Assembly: GCF_005144715.1 (NCBI RefSeq)
Contig: NZ_SWKR01000001.1
Location: forward strand, 496,001 to 560,000
Direction of reading: 5' to 3'
DNA: 64,000 nt
From: Sphingomonas baiyangensis
GTDB taxonomy: Bacteria; Pseudomonadota; Alphaproteobacteria; Sphingomonadales; Sphingomonadaceae
Within the stretch, counting starts at the first letter, position 1; each line of letters begins with the position of its first letter. The notes beneath the pieces were generated by a model. The model saw nothing but the letters and a program-made list of their open reading frames with translations, had not been told where the DNA came from and made no database searches. Position numbers and translations under genes: made by a program. Shown piece by piece: positions 27,771-38,997 of the stretch.

Positions 27771-29143
27771 GCGCCCTTTTCGCGCGCCGCGCGCGCGGTG
27801 GCAATCGCTTCGCGCACGCGCGTCGGCGCGGTGCCGCCGAAGCTCCTGCGGCTGGCGACCGACGCATCGATCGACAGGACGTCGAACACCGCAGGCGTGA
27901 TGCCGGCATGGATTGCGGCCAGCTCCTCGATCGGCAGCGCCTCGAGCTTCACGCCCAGCGCCTCGGCGCGCGCCACGACGCGGCCCGTCACGTGATGCGC
28001 CTCGCGGAACGGCAGGCCTGCTTCGCGCACCAGCCAGTCGGCGAGGTCGGTCGCGGTGGCGAAGCCCGCATCGGCGACTTCGCGCATCCGCGTCGTGCGG
28101 AAGGTCGCGCTTTCGATCATCCCCGTCATCGCCGCGATCGACAAGGCGAGCAGGTCGTGCGCCTCGAACACCGGCGGCTTGTCGTCCTGCATGTCCTTCG
28201 AATAGGCGAGCGGCAGGCCCTTCATCGTCACCATCAGCGCGGTCATGCACCCAAGAATGCGCCCCGAATGGCCGCGCACCAGCTCGGCCGCGTCGGGATT
28301 GCGCTTCTGCGGCATGATCGAACTGCCGGTAGACCATTGGTCCGACAGCGCGACGAAGCCGAAGGGCTGCGAGGCCCAGAGCACGAATTCCTCGGCCAGC
28401 CGGCTCAGGTGCAGCGCGCATTGGGTAGCGGCGGCAAGGTAGTCGAGCGCGAAATCGCGGTCGCTCACGCCGTCGAGCGAGTTGGCGGTAGGGCCGTCGA
28501 ACCCCAGCGCCGCCGCCGTGGCATCGCGGTCGATCGGAAAGCCCGTGCCCGCCAGCGCCGCCGAGCCGAGCGGGCAGCGGTTCATGCGCGCGCGCGCATC
28601 GGCGAAGCGGCTTTCGTCGCGCGCGATCATTTCGTGATAGGCCATCAGATGGTGGCCGAGCGTCACCGGCTGTGCCGATTGCAGGTGCGTGAAACCGGGC
28701 ATCACGTCGGCGGCATGTTCCCCGGCGCGGTCGAGCAGCGCGCGTTGCAGCGCGTCGAGCCCCGCAAGCACCGCATCGATCGCGTCGCGTACCCACAGAC
28801 GGAAATCGGTCGCGACCTGATCGTTGCGGCTGCGCGCGGTGTGCAGCCGGCCGGCGGGCGTGCCGATCTTCTCGGCCAGCCGCGCCTCGGTCTGCATGTG
28901 GATGTCCTCGAGCACGAGGTCGTCGGCGGGGCCGTCGCGCTCATAGTCGGCGGCCACGGCATCGAGGCCTTCGAGGATCGCCGCCACGTCGTCGGCGGCG
29001 ACGATGCCTTGTTCGCCCAGCATCGTGGCATGCGCTCTTGATGCGGCGATATCCTGCTGCCACATCCGCTTGTCGAACGGGATCGAGGCATTGATCTCGC
29101 GCATCACCGCGGACGGGCCTTCGGCGAAGCGCCCGCCCCACAT
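27767..29143 (-). CDS. argH: Argininosuccinate lyase
   Basis: This 458-residue protein begins [11 protein letters not shown] and has [17 protein letters not shown] and the signature [19 protein letters not shown] with the catalytic serine. It cleaves argininosuccinate to arginine and fumarate, the last step of arginine synthesis. It heads the argH-lipoprotein-lysA-siroheme operon and diverges from the tlpA-like gene with only 4 bp between start codons. Confidence 0.97.
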   Translation of the reverse strand: MWGGRFAEGPSAVMREINASIPFDKRMWQQDIAASRAHATMLGEQGIVAADDVAAILEGLDAVAADYERDGPADDLVLEDIHMQTEARLAEKIGTPAGRLHTARSRNDQVATDFRLWVRDAIDAVLAGLDALQRALLDRAGEHAADVMPGFTHLQSAQPVTLGHHLMAYHEMIARDESRFADARARMNRCPLGSAALAGTGFPIDRDATAAALGFDGPTANSLDGVSDRDFALDYLAAATQCALHLSRLAEEFVLWASQPFGFVALSDQWSTGSSIMPQKRNPDAAELVRGHSGRILGCMTALMVTMKGLPLAYSKDMQDDKPPVFEAHDLLALSIAAMTGMIESATFRTTRMREVADAGFATATDLADWLVREAGLPFREAHHVTGRVVARAEALGVKLEALPIEELAAIHAGITPAVFDVLSIDASVASRRSFGGTAPTRVREAIATARAAREKGA

Positions 29144-29147
29144 CTGA

Positions 29148-29744
29148 TTGGAGCCTGTCTTGCGCTCAGCGATCGCGCTTCTCCTCGGGCTGGGCCTGTT
29201 CGTTGGCGGCTGCGATAGGCAAGAGCCCGCCGCCGGGCAAGCCGGCAACGCCGCCGCGCCCGCCCCGCCGCTGCCGCCGCAGGCCGAGGCCCCGGTCCCC
29301 GCCGGCCAGATCGATCGCAGCCACAAGGGCGAGGCCGCCCCCGACTTCGCCTTTGCCGATCCGCTGGGCAAGACGACGACGCTGGCGGCCTATCGCGGCA
29401 CGCCGGTGCTCATGAACCTGTGGGCCACCTGGTGCGCGCCGTGCGTCAAGGAGATGCCGACGCTCGAGGCACTGGCGGCGCGCGAGGGATCGGGCCTCAA
29501 GGTGTTGACGATCAGCCAGGATCTCGATGGCCCGGCCAAGGTGGTGCCCTATTTCAACCGCGCGGGCTTCACCCGGCTCGAACCATGGAGCGACCCCGAG
29601 CTGCGCTTCTCGGTGGGGCTCGGCGCCAATCTGCCGACGACGGTGCTCTACGATGCCGAGGGCAAGGAAGTCTGGCGTGTGACCGGCGCGCTCGACTGGG
29701 CAGGCGAGGAAGCCGCCCGGCTGCTGGGCGAAGCGACCGGCTGA
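29148..29744 (+). CDS. TlpA-like thioredoxin-fold lipoprotein
   Basis: The 198-residue product has a signal peptide with lipobox VGGC (cysteine 22), a proline/alanine-rich linker (about 25-60), and a thioredoxin fold with WCAPC at 95-99 and a cis-proline in NLPTTVLYD. TlpA/ResA-like proteins reduce disulfides outside the cytoplasm, for example in cytochrome c or oxidase maturation. The start is non-ATG: TTG at 29148 is used here and another TTG lies at 29160. The first start is only 4 bp from that of divergent argH. Confidence 0.85.
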   Translation: MEPVLRSAIALLLGLGLFVGGCDRQEPAAGQAGNAAAPAPPLPPQAEAPVPAGQIDRSHKGEAAPDFAFADPLGKTTTLAAYRGTPVLMNLWATWCAPCVKEMPTLEALAAREGSGLKVLTISQDLDGPAKVVPYFNRAGFTRLEPWSDPELRFSVGLGANLPTTVLYDAEGKEVWRVTGALDWAGEEAARLLGEATG

Positions 29745-29772
29745 CCGGGATAGAGCTTAACCGCCGCCGACC

Positions 29773-30366
29773 CTACCCGCGCAGCAGAAACACCGCGTGC
29801 TCGGCGAGGAGGTTCGCCGCGCCCGGCCGGGCCGTCCGGCCGTTCGACAGATACCAGCTCCCCTCCACCGCGATGCCGCGCTCGCGCAGCAGCGCGCGGA
29901 AATCGTCGATCGTCACATGGTGGATGTTGGGCGTGGCATACCAGGCGACGGGCAGCAGTCGCGTGACGGGCATACGCCCGCCGAACAGCAGCGACGCGCG
30001 CACCCGCCAGTGCGCGAAATTGGGGAACGAGACGAAGGCGTGGCGGCCGATGCGCAGCAGATGTTCGAGCACGCGATCGGGATGCCGCGTCGTCTGCAAC
30101 GTCTGGCTCAGGATCGCATAGTCGAAACTGGCGTCGGGATAGTCAGCCAGATCGACATCGGCATCGCCCTGCACCACCGACAGGCCGCGCGCCACGGCGG
30201 TGGCGACATTGACGGGATCGATCTCGAGGCCGCGCGCATCGACCTGCGATTCGTCGCGCAGCGCCGCCATCAGCGCGCCGTCGCCGCAGCCCACGTCGAG
30301 CACGCGGCTGCCGGGCGCCACGTGCCGCGCGATCACCGCCAGATCGGGGCGCAGCGCACGCGTCAC
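29773..30366 (-). CDS. metW: Methionine biosynthesis protein MetW
   Basis: This 197-residue methyltransferase-fold protein has [15 protein letters not shown], the MetW motif [18 protein letters not shown] and [17 protein letters not shown]. MetW works with MetX and is needed for full homoserine acyltransferase activity in some bacteria. It begins with GTG overlapping the metX stop as GTGA, the standard metX-metW arrangement. Confidence 0.95.
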   Translation of the reverse strand: MTRALRPDLAVIARHVAPGSRVLDVGCGDGALMAALRDESQVDARGLEIDPVNVATAVARGLSVVQGDADVDLADYPDASFDYAILSQTLQTTRHPDRVLEHLLRIGRHAFVSFPNFAHWRVRASLLFGGRMPVTRLLPVAWYATPNIHHVTIDDFRALLRERGIAVEGSWYLSNGRTARPGAANLLAEHAVFLLRG

Positions 30367-31502
30367 GCCGTCTCGCCCGCGCGCAGGAAACCGTCGACCA
30401 CGCGCGCCAGTTCGGGGCTTTCGAGCAGGAAAGCGTCATGGCCGAAGGGTGACGACAGCTCGACGAAGCTGGCGCGCGCGCCCGCAGCGTTCAGCGCATG
30501 CACGATCACGCGGCTTTCGCTGGTGGGATAGAGCCAGTCGGTATCGAAGCTGACGATGCAGAAGCGCGTGCGCGTACCGGCAAAGGCGTGCGCCAGCGTG
30601 CCGCCATGTTCCTCGGCCAGATCGAAATAGTCGAGCGCGCGCGTGATGTAGAGATAGGCATTGGCGTCGAAGCGATCGGTGAAGGCAAGGCCCTGATGGC
30701 GCAGATAGCTCTCGACCTGAAAATCGGCGTCGAAGCCGAACGACTTGGCGCCGTCGGGCCGGTCGGGCCGCGCCTGAAGCCGGCGGCCGAACTTCTCGGT
30801 CAGCCCCGCTTCGGACAGATAGGTGATGTGCGCCGCCATGCGCGCGACGGCGAGCCCCGCCGCCGGCGGATCGCCCGCCGCATAATAGTCGCCGCCGCGC
30901 CATTTGGGATCGGCCATGATCGCCTGCCGGCCGACTTCGTGGAACGCGATATTCTGCGCCGAATGGCGCGCGGTCGATGCGATGACGACGGCGGCGCTGA
31001 CGCGTTCGGGGAAGGTCGCGGCCCAGCTCAGCGCCTGCATGCCGCCCATCGATCCGCCGACCACCGCCATCAGCGGCTCGACGCCCAGATGATCGAGCAG
31101 CAGCGCCTGCGCGCGCACCATGTCGCGGATGGTGATGACGGGAAACGCCATGCCCCAGGGCTTGCCGGTGGCGGGATTGACCGTCGCCGGCCCAGAACTG
31201 CCCATGCAGCTGCCAAGCACGTTGGCGCAGATGACGAAGTGCCGCGCGGGATCGATCGGCCTGCCCGGCCCCACCATGCGCGTCCACCAGCCGGGCTTGC
31301 CGGTGACGGGATGCGTGGCGGCGACATGCTGGTCGCCCGTCAGCGCGTGGCAGATGAGGATCGCGTTGCCGCCGTTGTCGGCCAGCCGGCCATAGGTCTC
31401 GTACCCGACTTCGACCGGCGACAGCAAAGTGCCGCCGTCGAGCCGCAGCGGGCCGGGCAGCACGACGCGGCGGTTGAGCCCGAAGCGCGGATCGTCGTTC
31501 AT
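30363..31502 (-). CDS. metX: Homoserine O-acetyltransferase (MetX family)
   Basis: This 379-residue alpha/beta hydrolase has the nucleophile elbow [22 protein letters not shown], and the C-terminal FGHDAFLLE carrying the catalytic histidine. It activates homoserine for methionine synthesis; acetyl or succinyl donor cannot be decided here. It is followed by metW and preceded, 46 bp upstream, by the amine-oxidase-like gene on the same strand. I see no SAM riboswitch in that gap. Confidence 0.93.
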   Translation of the reverse strand: MNDDPRFGLNRRVVLPGPLRLDGGTLLSPVEVGYETYGRLADNGGNAILICHALTGDQHVAATHPVTGKPGWWTRMVGPGRPIDPARHFVICANVLGSCMGSSGPATVNPATGKPWGMAFPVITIRDMVRAQALLLDHLGVEPLMAVVGGSMGGMQALSWAATFPERVSAAVVIASTARHSAQNIAFHEVGRQAIMADPKWRGGDYYAAGDPPAAGLAVARMAAHITYLSEAGLTEKFGRRLQARPDRPDGAKSFGFDADFQVESYLRHQGLAFTDRFDANAYLYITRALDYFDLAEEHGGTLAHAFAGTRTRFCIVSFDTDWLYPTSESRVIVHALNAAGARASFVELSSPFGHDAFLLESPELARVVDGFLRAGETA

Positions 31503-31548
31503 CGCCGCGCGCGCTAGCGCGGATCGGCGGCGGGTTGAAGGGGCCGCA

Positions 31549-33111
31549 TCACGCCGCGCGCCGCGCGCCGATCGCCGCGAGCACCGTCTCGGCCGCCAGC
31601 CGGCCCGTCTGCGCCCCGCCGTTCATATAGCCCGGCCACGCATCGGACAGATGCTCGCCCGCAAAGACGAGGCCGCCGGCGGCAGCCATCTGCCGCTCGG
31701 CGGGATCGTCGCTTTCGAGCCAGAACAGCCGCGCGAAGCGCGTGAGCTGGCCCGGCCGGAAATTGCTGTACGCGCCGAGCGTCAGCGCGTCGCGGTGCCA
31801 CGCGGTGCGTCGCCACGGCCCCGTCTGCGCCGCCGCCAGCCCGGGAAGCGCCGCGTCCGCCGTCGCGGCAAAGGCGCGGCCGGTGAACGCCGCCGCTTCA
31901 CCGCTGCCGGCATGCGCCTGGTCGCCGCCCAGAAACCATGTCCATGCGGTCGATCCGGTGCCCGCGACGCTCCCGTCCCAGCCGAGCGCATAGCCCGCGG
32001 CGGCATCGGTCTGCCACAATTCGCCGCCCCGCCCGATCGTATCGGCCCAGGCGGGCTGTGTCGCGACTGCGTGCAGCTTCTCGTTGCGACCCAGCTCGGC
32101 GGCGGCGATGTAGCTGCGCCAGAGCGCGGGGAGCGGCACCGCGAGGTCGAGCTGGCGCAGGATCGGCGCGGGCACCGCGACGATGACGCGATCGGCCATC
32201 ACCTCGGACCCGTCGAGGAACGCCACGCGATAGCCCGCGCCCGCGCGCTCGATGCGCGTCGCGCGCCGACCGAAATGCACCGCAGCGCCCAGCCCCGCCG
32301 CCATCGCCTCGATCAACCGGCTGCTGCCGCCCTCGATGACGTAGCGCTCGTCGCTGCCTCCCAGCACCTCGACGCGCTCGCTGCCGACCGTCGGCAGGTT
32401 GAACACCAGCTCGAGCGCGGTGGCGTCGTGCGGCTCGGCGCCATATTCGGTACGGCAGCTCATCGCGAGCAGATCGCGCACCCAGGGCTCGGGCAGCAGC
32501 GCGGCGTGCCGATCGAGATAGGCGGCGACCGACAGGCGATCGAGCTCGGCGGCGACGGCGGCGTAATCGCGGTCGAGCCGGTCGGCATCGGAGGCGATCT
32601 GCGCGGCGATCGGGCGAAGCGCTTCGGCGAGCGCGCCCTCGTCCACCGCGCGCCCGTTTGCGAGCACGAGCGAGCGGTGCGGCGAATCCTTGCGGTCGAC
32701 AAGCGCGATGCCGAAGCGCCGTGCGAGCGCCTGAAGATCGGCGTGATCGCTGTTCACCAGCTGCGCGCCATCCTCGAACACCGCGCCATCGGCAAGGCGG
32801 CGCGTCGCGATGCGCCCGCCGAGCCGGTTGCGCGCTTCGTACAGCCGCGCGTCGATGCCGGCGTCGCGCAGATGCATGAGGGCGGCAAGCCCGGCGATAC
32901 CGCCGCCGATGATCGCGACACGCGTATCGGCGGCGATCGCGCGCACCGGCAGCGGCGCCGCCCCGACCAGCGCCGCGCCGCCCAGTGCCTTCAGCACGGC
33001 GCGGCGTGCCGGCGCGGCGCTGCCGCGAACCGGCGCGGCTTCGCCCGCGGCGGCCAGGTTGGCGCGCCGCGCCAGCCCCAGCGCGCGCCACAGCAGTTCG
33101 CTCCCCCGCAT
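31549..33111 (-). CDS. Flavin monoamine oxidase-family protein with Tat-like N-terminus
   Basis: This 520-residue protein has the FAD-binding [18 protein letters not shown], followed by [15 protein letters not shown], and the C-terminal [18 protein letters not shown] typical of amine oxidases. The N-terminus contains [19 protein letters not shown], a twin-arginine-like signal placed about 37 residues in, so export by Tat is likely. The start at 33111 follows a strong GGGAGGGG site. The amine substrate is unknown; it precedes metX on the same strand. Confidence 0.85.
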   Translation of the reverse strand: MRGSELLWRALGLARRANLAAAGEAAPVRGSAAPARRAVLKALGGAALVGAAPLPVRAIAADTRVAIIGGGIAGLAALMHLRDAGIDARLYEARNRLGGRIATRRLADGAVFEDGAQLVNSDHADLQALARRFGIALVDRKDSPHRSLVLANGRAVDEGALAEALRPIAAQIASDADRLDRDYAAVAAELDRLSVAAYLDRHAALLPEPWVRDLLAMSCRTEYGAEPHDATALELVFNLPTVGSERVEVLGGSDERYVIEGGSSRLIEAMAAGLGAAVHFGRRATRIERAGAGYRVAFLDGSEVMADRVIVAVPAPILRQLDLAVPLPALWRSYIAAAELGRNEKLHAVATQPAWADTIGRGGELWQTDAAAGYALGWDGSVAGTGSTAWTWFLGGDQAHAGSGEAAAFTGRAFAATADAALPGLAAAQTGPWRRTAWHRDALTLGAYSNFRPGQLTRFARLFWLESDDPAERQMAAAGGLVFAGEHLSDAWPGYMNGGAQTGRLAAETVLAAIGARRAA

Positions 33112-33218
33112 TGCCCCTCCCGCCAAGCCCACGCCCCCACACAATCGATACGCCGATCGCGCGCTGCCTAGCATATGCGGTTCGTGCTGCCACCTTGCCA
33201 TATCGGACCTGCTCGGCC

Positions 33219-34325
33219 ATGCCGCACGCCATGCAAGCCCCCCTTCCCAAGCCGTGGATCATGGATATCGCGCCCTATGTGCCGGGCCGTTCCAAGACCG
33301 ATGACGGCCGCCAGGTCGCCAAGCTTTCGTCGAACGAAAATCCGCTCGGCACCTCGCCCGCCGCGCGCGAGGCGTTCGACGCCGCGCGCGCCAGTCTCGA
33401 CCGCTATCCCGATGCCGGCGCCGCCATGCTGCGCGAAGCGATCGCCGCCGCGCACGGGCTCGATCCCGCGCGCGTGATCTACGGCACCGGATCGGACGAG
33501 GTGCTGCACCTCGCCGCCGGCGCCTTTGCCGGTCCGGGCGACGAGATCATCTTCGTGCGCTACGGCTTCGCGGTCTACGAGATCGCGACGCGGCGCGTCG
33601 GCGCGACGCCGGTGGTGGCACCCGACAAGGATTATGCCACCGATGTCGACGCCATTCTCGATCGCGTGACGCCGGCGACGCGCGTGGTGTTCGTCGCCAA
33701 CCCCAACAACCCGACGGGCACCTTCGCCGCGCGCGACGAGATCGCGCGGCTGCACGCGGGGCTGCCAAAGTCGGTGCTGCTGGTGATCGACCAGGCCTAT
33801 GCCGAGTATATCGACGCCGACGAGGACGATCGCGGACTGGCGATGGCCGCCGACGAGCCCAATGTGCTGGTGACGCGCACCTTCTCGAAGATCCACGGCC
33901 TTGCCGCCGAGCGGATCGGCTGGGGCTATGCCTCGGCCGACATCATCGATGCGATGCACCGCATCCGCGCGCCGTTCAACGTGACGACGGCGGGGCAGGC
34001 AGCGGCGGTGGCGGCGCTCGCCGCGACCGATTTCGTCGACGCCAGCCGCCGTCACAATGCCGAATGGCGCGAGTGGTTCGCGGCCGAGATCGGCAAGCTC
34101 GGCAATGCCGGGCTGCGCGCGGTGCCCTCGAAGGCCAATTTCGTGCTGGTGCTGTTCGAAGGACCGGTGAGCGCCGAACATGCCTACAAGGCATTGATGG
34201 ACGCGGGCTATATCGTGCGCTGGCTGCCCGGCCAGGGGCTGCCGCACGGACTGCGCGTGTCGATCGGCACCGCCGAGGAGACGCAGGGCGTGCTGGCGGC
34301 GATCCGCGCGATCGTCGGCGGCTGA
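33219..34325 (+). CDS. hisC: Histidinol-phosphate aminotransferase
   Basis: This 368-residue fold-type I PLP enzyme has KLSSNENPLGTSP, ANPNNPTGTF, and TRTFSKIHGLAAERIGWG with the cofactor lysine. HisC transaminates imidazole-acetol phosphate in histidine synthesis; in alphaproteobacteria it often also serves phenylalanine and tyrosine formation, fitting its overlap with tyrA. An alternative ATG lies four codons downstream (33231). Confidence 0.9.
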   Translation: MPHAMQAPLPKPWIMDIAPYVPGRSKTDDGRQVAKLSSNENPLGTSPAAREAFDAARASLDRYPDAGAAMLREAIAAAHGLDPARVIYGTGSDEVLHLAAGAFAGPGDEIIFVRYGFAVYEIATRRVGATPVVAPDKDYATDVDAILDRVTPATRVVFVANPNNPTGTFAARDEIARLHAGLPKSVLLVIDQAYAEYIDADEDDRGLAMAADEPNVLVTRTFSKIHGLAAERIGWGYASADIIDAMHRIRAPFNVTTAGQAAAVAALAATDFVDASRRHNAEWREWFAAEIGKLGNAGLRAVPSKANFVLVLFEGPVSAEHAYKALMDAGYIVRWLPGQGLPHGLRVSIGTAEETQGVLAAIRAIVGG

Positions 34326-35254
34326 TGGCGCGCTCGACGCCGCTCGGGTCGGGGTTCGCGCGCATCGCCGTCATCGGGCTGGGCCTGATCGGCTCGTCGG
34401 TGGCGCTCGGCGTACGCCGCTACCTGCCCGATGCGACCGTTACGGGCTATGACGCCGCTGCCGGCGTGCGCGATGCCGCGCGCGACCTCGCTTTGTGCCA
34501 CGACCTGCCTGATGCGATGCGCGAGGCGGTGGCCGACGCCGATCTCGTCGTGCTGTGCGTGCCGGTCGGCGCGATGGCGGCCGCCGCCGAAGCGATGGCG
34601 CCGCATCTGGCGCCGCACGCGATCGTCACCGATGTCGGATCGTGCAAGGCAAGCGTGGTCGAGGCGCTGGCGGCGGCGCTGCCTGCCCACGCCATCGTCC
34701 CCGCGCACCCGGTGGCGGGCACCGAGCAGAGCGGCCCGGCAGCGGGATTCGCCACGTTGTTCCAGCATCGCTGGTGCATCCTGACACCGCCCGAAGGCAC
34801 CGACCCTGCCGCCGTCGCGCGCATCGCGGCGTTCTGGGAAATGCTGGGCGCCGAGGTCGAGGTCATGGCGCCTGACCATCACGACCGCGTGCTCGCCATC
34901 ACCAGCCATCTGCCGCACCTCATTGCCTATACTATCGTCGGCACCGCATCGGACCTCGAGGAAGTGACGCAGTCCGAAGTCATCAAATATTCGGCCGGCG
35001 GTTTTCGCGACTTCACGCGCATCGCCGCCAGCGACCCCACGATGTGGCGCGACGTGTTCCTCGCCAATCGCGAGGCGGTGCTCGATATGCTGCAACGCTT
35101 TTCCGAGGATCTCTCGGCGCTGCAACGCGCGATCCGCTGGGGCAAGGGCGACGAACTGTTCGACCTGTTCACGCGCACGCGCGCAGTGCGCCGCTCGATC
35201 GTCGAGCAAGGACAGGACGATGCGCGCCCCGATTTCGGCCGGTCGCACGACTGA
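34325..35254 (+). CDS. tyrA: Prephenate/arogenate dehydrogenase
   Basis: The 309-residue protein has an N-terminal Rossmann fold (IAVIGLGLIGSSVALG), VTDVGSCKASVV, PAHPVAGTEQSGP and a helical dimerisation part with SHLPHLIAYTIV and GGFRDFTRIAASDPTMW. It oxidatively decarboxylates prephenate or arogenate on the way to tyrosine. No ACT domain is present. The ATG shares one base with the hisC stop (TGATG), so the two are translationally coupled. Confidence 0.93.
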   Translation: MARSTPLGSGFARIAVIGLGLIGSSVALGVRRYLPDATVTGYDAAAGVRDAARDLALCHDLPDAMREAVADADLVVLCVPVGAMAAAAEAMAPHLAPHAIVTDVGSCKASVVEALAAALPAHAIVPAHPVAGTEQSGPAAGFATLFQHRWCILTPPEGTDPAAVARIAAFWEMLGAEVEVMAPDHHDRVLAITSHLPHLIAYTIVGTASDLEEVTQSEVIKYSAGGFRDFTRIAASDPTMWRDVFLANREAVLDMLQRFSEDLSALQRAIRWGKGDELFDLFTRTRAVRRSIVEQGQDDARPDFGRSHD

Positions 35255-35324
35255 CGCTCCACAGGCTGGCGCCGGTGTTCACGCCGCGATATCTTCCAGC
35301 CGCTTAAAGGTGGGGGATGGTTCG

Positions 35325-35687
35325 ATGCGGTTCGCGCTCGCCTGCATGTTTGCCGCAATCGCTGCGCCCGCATGTGCGGGTCAGGCCGGGGATGCCGGCG
35401 GCCGATGGACCGTTGATCTCTCGACCGATCCCGCCCAGCCCTACACCAAGCCGATGGCGCTGACGCTCGCACCCGACGGCAGCGTCACGGGCTCGTTCTA
35501 CGACAGCGCGATCGAGGGCGGGCGCTGGAAGACCGATCGCGGGCGCACCTGCCTCGCCTTCCGCACTACCGACGGCGTCGGCCCCTATCACAGCAGCGCC
35601 TGCCTGCGCGGCGACCGCCTCGAAGGCCAGACCTGGGCCGAGCACCGCGCTTTCCTGTTCAACTGGAACGCCGTGCGCGCCGAGTAG
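35325..35687 (+). CDS. Small secreted protein of unknown function
   Basis: This 120-residue protein has a signal peptide (MRFALACMFAAIAAPACA) and a compact domain with WTVDLSTDP, LTLAPDGSVTGSFYDS and CLRGDRLEGQTWAEHRAF, suggestive of a small beta-barrel or lipocalin-like fold. Function is unknown. GGGGGATGG precedes the ATG. It follows tyrA by 70 bp and is convergent with rnhA. Confidence 0.75.
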   Translation: MRFALACMFAAIAAPACAGQAGDAGGRWTVDLSTDPAQPYTKPMALTLAPDGSVTGSFYDSAIEGGRWKTDRGRTCLAFRTTDGVGPYHSSACLRGDRLEGQTWAEHRAFLFNWNAVRAE

Positions 35688-35709
35688 CCGGATCGCCGAC
35701 GCGCTCGGG

Positions 35710-36168
35710 CTAGCTCCTGCCGCTTCGCCCCGCCGCGACCGCGGCATCGCTCGCCAGCTTGTCGGCGCGTTCGTTGTCGGGATGGCCGGCATGGCCCTTG
35801 ACCCATTTCCATTCGACACGGTGGGGTGCCGCCGCGGCGAGCAGCGCCTGCCACAGTTCGGCATTCTTCACCGGCTGGCGCGCGGCGGTCTTCCAGCCGT
35901 TCCTGCGCCAGCCGTGAATCCATTTGGTCAGGCCGTCCATCACATAGCGGCTGTCGGTCGACAGAGTGACGCGGCACGGCTTGGTGAGCGCGTTCAGCCC
36001 CTCGATCGCCGCCATCAATTCCATGCGGTTGTTCGTGGTTAGCGGGTCGCCGCCCGACAATTCCTTCTCGCGCTCGCCGAAGCGGATGAGGGCGCCCCAG
36101 CCGCCGGGGCCGGGATTGCCCTTGCACGCGCCGTCGGTCGCGATCTCGACATGCGGAAGTTCGGTCAT
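35710..36168 (-). CDS. rnhA: Ribonuclease HI
   Basis: This 152-residue enzyme has the metal-binding residues Asp12 ([16 protein letters not shown]), Glu50 ([12 protein letters not shown]), Asp72 (STDSRYV) and the ADKLA aspartate near the end, with the [10 protein letters not shown] basic segment. It degrades RNA in RNA-DNA hybrids. Its ATG overlaps the thrB stop as ATGA; the ispH-thrB-rnhA order is common in alphaproteobacteria. Confidence 0.96.
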   Translation of the reverse strand: MTELPHVEIATDGACKGNPGPGGWGALIRFGEREKELSGGDPLTTNNRMELMAAIEGLNALTKPCRVTLSTDSRYVMDGLTKWIHGWRRNGWKTAARQPVKNAELWQALLAAAAPHRVEWKWVKGHAGHPDNERADKLASDAAVAAGRSGRS

Positions 36169-37130
36169 GCGAGCGTCTTTAGCAAGCTGGCTAGGTTCGG
36201 ATCATACACCCGCAGCCGCCGCCAGAAGGCGAGCGGGTCCTTGCGCGTCACCAGCGCGTCGGCGGGCGTGTTGAGCCAGTCCCACGCGCGCGACAGCGTG
36301 AATCGGATGCACGCGCCGGCAGCAAGCGTCGCGAACGCGCCGCGCTCGTCGTCGGTCAGCGGATAATGGCGCGAATAGCCCTCGATCAGCGCGTCGCCCA
36401 CCGCCGCATCATGATCGCGGCCGGTGCTATCGAAGCTCCACGCGGCATGCATCACCGCGAGATCGTAGAGGCGCAGATCGGTGCACGCGAAATAGAAGTC
36501 GATCAGCCCGGTCACGCGGTCGCCCAGCATCAGCACATTGTCGGGAAACAGATCGGCATGGATCGCGCAGCGATCGAGATGCGCGGGCCAGTCGGCCTCG
36601 ATCCGCGTGAGCACATGGGCGATATCGGCATGGAGGCCGGGTGCGATCGCATCAAGGCTGGCGCCACAGCGGTCGAGCAGCGGCCGCCACGTCGCCTGCC
36701 CCATCGAATTGTCGCGATGGCCGTCGAAATCGGCGACCGCGGCGTGCATCGCGCCCATGGCGTCGCCCGCCGCCAGCGCCTGTGCGGGCGTCGGGTGCGA
36801 CAGCGACACGCCGGGCAGGAAGCGGATCAGGCAGGCGGGGCGGCCTTCGAGCGTGTGGATCGCGCGGCCTTCGCGATCGGCGATGGCGGGCGGCACGGGC
36901 AGGCCCGTGGCGGCAAGGTGATCGAGCAGCGCGAGGAAATAGGGCAGATCGCCCGCCGACACGCGCTTTTCGTACAGCGTCAGGATGAAGCGATCCTGCG
37001 TTGTCTCGACCAGATAGTTCGAGTTCTCGACGCCCTCGGCAATGCCCTTCGCCGATACGAGCTCGCCGACTTCGAAACCGGCGAGGAAGCGCGCCAGCGC
37101 CTCGGCCGAAACCTGCGTATAGACTGCCAT
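36165..37130 (-). CDS. thrB: Homoserine kinase (APT family, ThrB2 type)
   Basis: This 321-residue protein starts [22 protein letters not shown], has [12 protein letters not shown], the catalytic [13 protein letters not shown] and [15 protein letters not shown], all features of the aminoglycoside-phosphotransferase-fold homoserine kinases. It phosphorylates homoserine for threonine synthesis. It begins 10 bp after ispH and overlaps rnhA by 4 bp. Confidence 0.95.
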   Translation of the reverse strand: MAVYTQVSAEALARFLAGFEVGELVSAKGIAEGVENSNYLVETTQDRFILTLYEKRVSAGDLPYFLALLDHLAATGLPVPPAIADREGRAIHTLEGRPACLIRFLPGVSLSHPTPAQALAAGDAMGAMHAAVADFDGHRDNSMGQATWRPLLDRCGASLDAIAPGLHADIAHVLTRIEADWPAHLDRCAIHADLFPDNVLMLGDRVTGLIDFYFACTDLRLYDLAVMHAAWSFDSTGRDHDAAVGDALIEGYSRHYPLTDDERGAFATLAAGACIRFTLSRAWDWLNTPADALVTRKDPLAFWRRLRVYDPNLASLLKTLA

Positions 37131-37140
37131 CGCGTGCGGC

Positions 37141-38118
37141 TCAGGCCGCTTCGAGGCCGCGCGGCAGCTTGAAGGCAATCGATTCGCGCGTCGTCTCGAC
37201 CTCGCGCTCGCTGATGTCGTAGCGCGTCGCCAGCAGGTCGACCAGTTCGCGCACGAGCAGTTCGGGCGCCGATGCGCCAGCGGTGATGCCGAGCGTCGCG
37301 ACGCCTTCGAGCCAGGCGAAATCGAGATCGGCGGCGCGCTGCACCAGTCGCGCGCGAATGCCCTCGCGCTCGGCGACCTCGACCAGCCGCAGCGAGTTCG
37401 ACGAATTGGGGGCGCCGATCACCAGCACCATGTCGCACGAGGCGGCGATCGCCTTCACCGCGGTCTGGCGATTGGTAGTGGCGTAGCAGATGTCGTCGGC
37501 ATGCGGCGCCACGATATCGGGGAAGCGCGCGCGCAGCGCGGCGAGCACCGCGGCGGTATCGTCGACTGACAGCGTCGTCTGCGTGAGGAACGCCAGATTG
37601 GCCGGATCGGCCGGCGCCAGCGCCTCGGCATCCTCGACGGTCTCGATCAGCGTGATCGTGCCTTCGGGCACCTGGCCGAAGGTGCCGATCACCTCGGGGT
37701 GGCCGGCATGGCCGATGAACAGGATGTGCCGCCCCGCCGCCACCAGCCGCTCGGCCTGGCGGTGCACCTTCGATACCAAGGGGCAGGTGGCGTCGAGATA
37801 GGAAAGCCCGCGCTCGGCGGCCTTGGCGGGCACCGCCTTGGGCACGCCATGCGCCGAGAACACCACCGGCACCCCATCGGGCACCTCGTCGAGCTCGTCG
37901 ACGAAGATCGCTCCCTGCTGGCGCAGCGTATCGACCACGAACTTGTTGTGGACGATCTCGTGACGGACATAGACGGGCGCGCCATAGCGCTCGATCGCCA
38001 GCTCGACGATGCGGATCGCGCGATCGACGCCGGCGCAGAAGCCGCGCGGCGCCGCGATCAGAAGCTCGAGCCGTGGCCGGGGGCCAGCGGCGGGATCGGC
38101 ATGGATGCTGTCGCTCAT
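37141..38118 (-). CDS. ispH: 4-hydroxy-3-methylbut-2-enyl diphosphate reductase
   Basis: This 325-residue protein has [17 protein letters not shown], the [11 protein letters not shown] segment and CYATTNRQ, giving the three cysteines that hold the IspH iron-sulfur cluster, plus [11 protein letters not shown] and ITAGASAPE. It performs the last step of the methylerythritol-phosphate isoprenoid pathway. It heads the ispH-thrB-rnhA operon. Confidence 0.97.
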   Translation of the reverse strand: MSDSIHADPAAGPRPRLELLIAAPRGFCAGVDRAIRIVELAIERYGAPVYVRHEIVHNKFVVDTLRQQGAIFVDELDEVPDGVPVVFSAHGVPKAVPAKAAERGLSYLDATCPLVSKVHRQAERLVAAGRHILFIGHAGHPEVIGTFGQVPEGTITLIETVEDAEALAPADPANLAFLTQTTLSVDDTAAVLAALRARFPDIVAPHADDICYATTNRQTAVKAIAASCDMVLVIGAPNSSNSLRLVEVAEREGIRARLVQRAADLDFAWLEGVATLGITAGASAPELLVRELVDLLATRYDISEREVETTRESIAFKLPRGLEAA

Positions 38119-38240
38119 GCACCGCCTCTACGCGATTGCTTGCGCGCGCGGAAGGCGAAACCTATGGTCGCGCGCCTGTGGGGGAGGCGCCATGCGCCGC
38201 CGCCCATGTCCGTGCGTGTCGTTTGAAAGGTGCCCGCCCG

Positions 38241-38891
38241 TTGCGTTATGCGAAGCTAGGCCTGCCGCTGTTGTGCGCGGCCATCCTCGTCACCGGCTGC
38301 CGGCGCACCGGCGAGATCGAGGTCGACGGTGGCGTCGGCATCACCGCGGTGCGCACCGCCTGCCCCACGGTGGGCGTGCCTGCCGGCACGGGCGACATCA
38401 CGCTGTTCGATCCGCCCGCCAGCCGCGAGGCATCGGCGATCGACGTGACCGCGGCGATCACCAATGTGCGTGCCACCTGCGGTGAGACGGGCGAGGACGT
38501 CGTCACCAGCGTGACCTTCGACGTGGTCGCGAGCCGGCTGCGCGCCGATGCCGCGCGGCGCGTGACGCTGCCCTATTTCATCGCCATCGTGCGCGGCGGC
38601 ACCAACGTGACCGCCAAGCGCGTGGGTGAGGTGACGATCGACTTCCCCGCCGGTCAGCCGCGCGCGAGCGTGCAGGCGACCGCGACGAGCGTGATCGCGC
38701 GCAGCGCCGCGACGCTGCCCGCCGAAGTGCGCGACCAGCTCACGCGCCGCCGCCGCGCGGGACGCGAGGAAGCCGCGACCGATCCGCTCGCCGCCCCCGG
38801 CGTGCGCGCCGCCGTGGCGCGCGCCTCGTTCGAGGCGCTGGTGGGCTTCCAGCTCACCGACGAGCAGCTGCGCTACAACGCGACCCGATAA
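38241..38891 (+). CDS. Putative lipoprotein of unknown function
   Basis: This 216-residue protein has a short signal peptide and lipobox LVTGC (cysteine 20), then a beta-rich domain with ITAVRTACPTVGVP and ASAIDVTAAITNVRATC, and an Arg-rich segment (LTRRRRAGREE) before the C-terminal FEALVGFQLTDEQLRYN. I know relatives as hypothetical proteins of sphingomonads. The start is TTG at 38241, ten nt after GAAAGG; no ATG fits the signal peptide. Confidence 0.7.
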   Translation: MRYAKLGLPLLCAAILVTGCRRTGEIEVDGGVGITAVRTACPTVGVPAGTGDITLFDPPASREASAIDVTAAITNVRATCGETGEDVVTSVTFDVVASRLRADAARRVTLPYFIAIVRGGTNVTAKRVGEVTIDFPAGQPRASVQATATSVIARSAATLPAEVRDQLTRRRRAGREEAATDPLAAPGVRAAVARASFEALVGFQLTDEQLRYNATR

Positions 38892-38997
38892 GGCTTCGCC
38901 CGGCGCGAAAAATCGTGCCGATCGTATGTGTTGCAAATTGACTCGGCCGCAGGCGCCCGCGAAGGAGCGGGCGTCGATACCGGGCAACCGGCAGCGA

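Noticed and set aside
31503..31548. Possible SAM-II riboswitch before metX.
   Set aside because: The gap is only 46 bp and shows no matching pseudoknot elements.
38954..38973. Hairpin CGCCCGC/GCGGGCG after the lipoprotein gene as an intrinsic terminator.
   Set aside because: No T-tract follows, and it lies just before the glycine riboswitch; it may simply be part of the leader.
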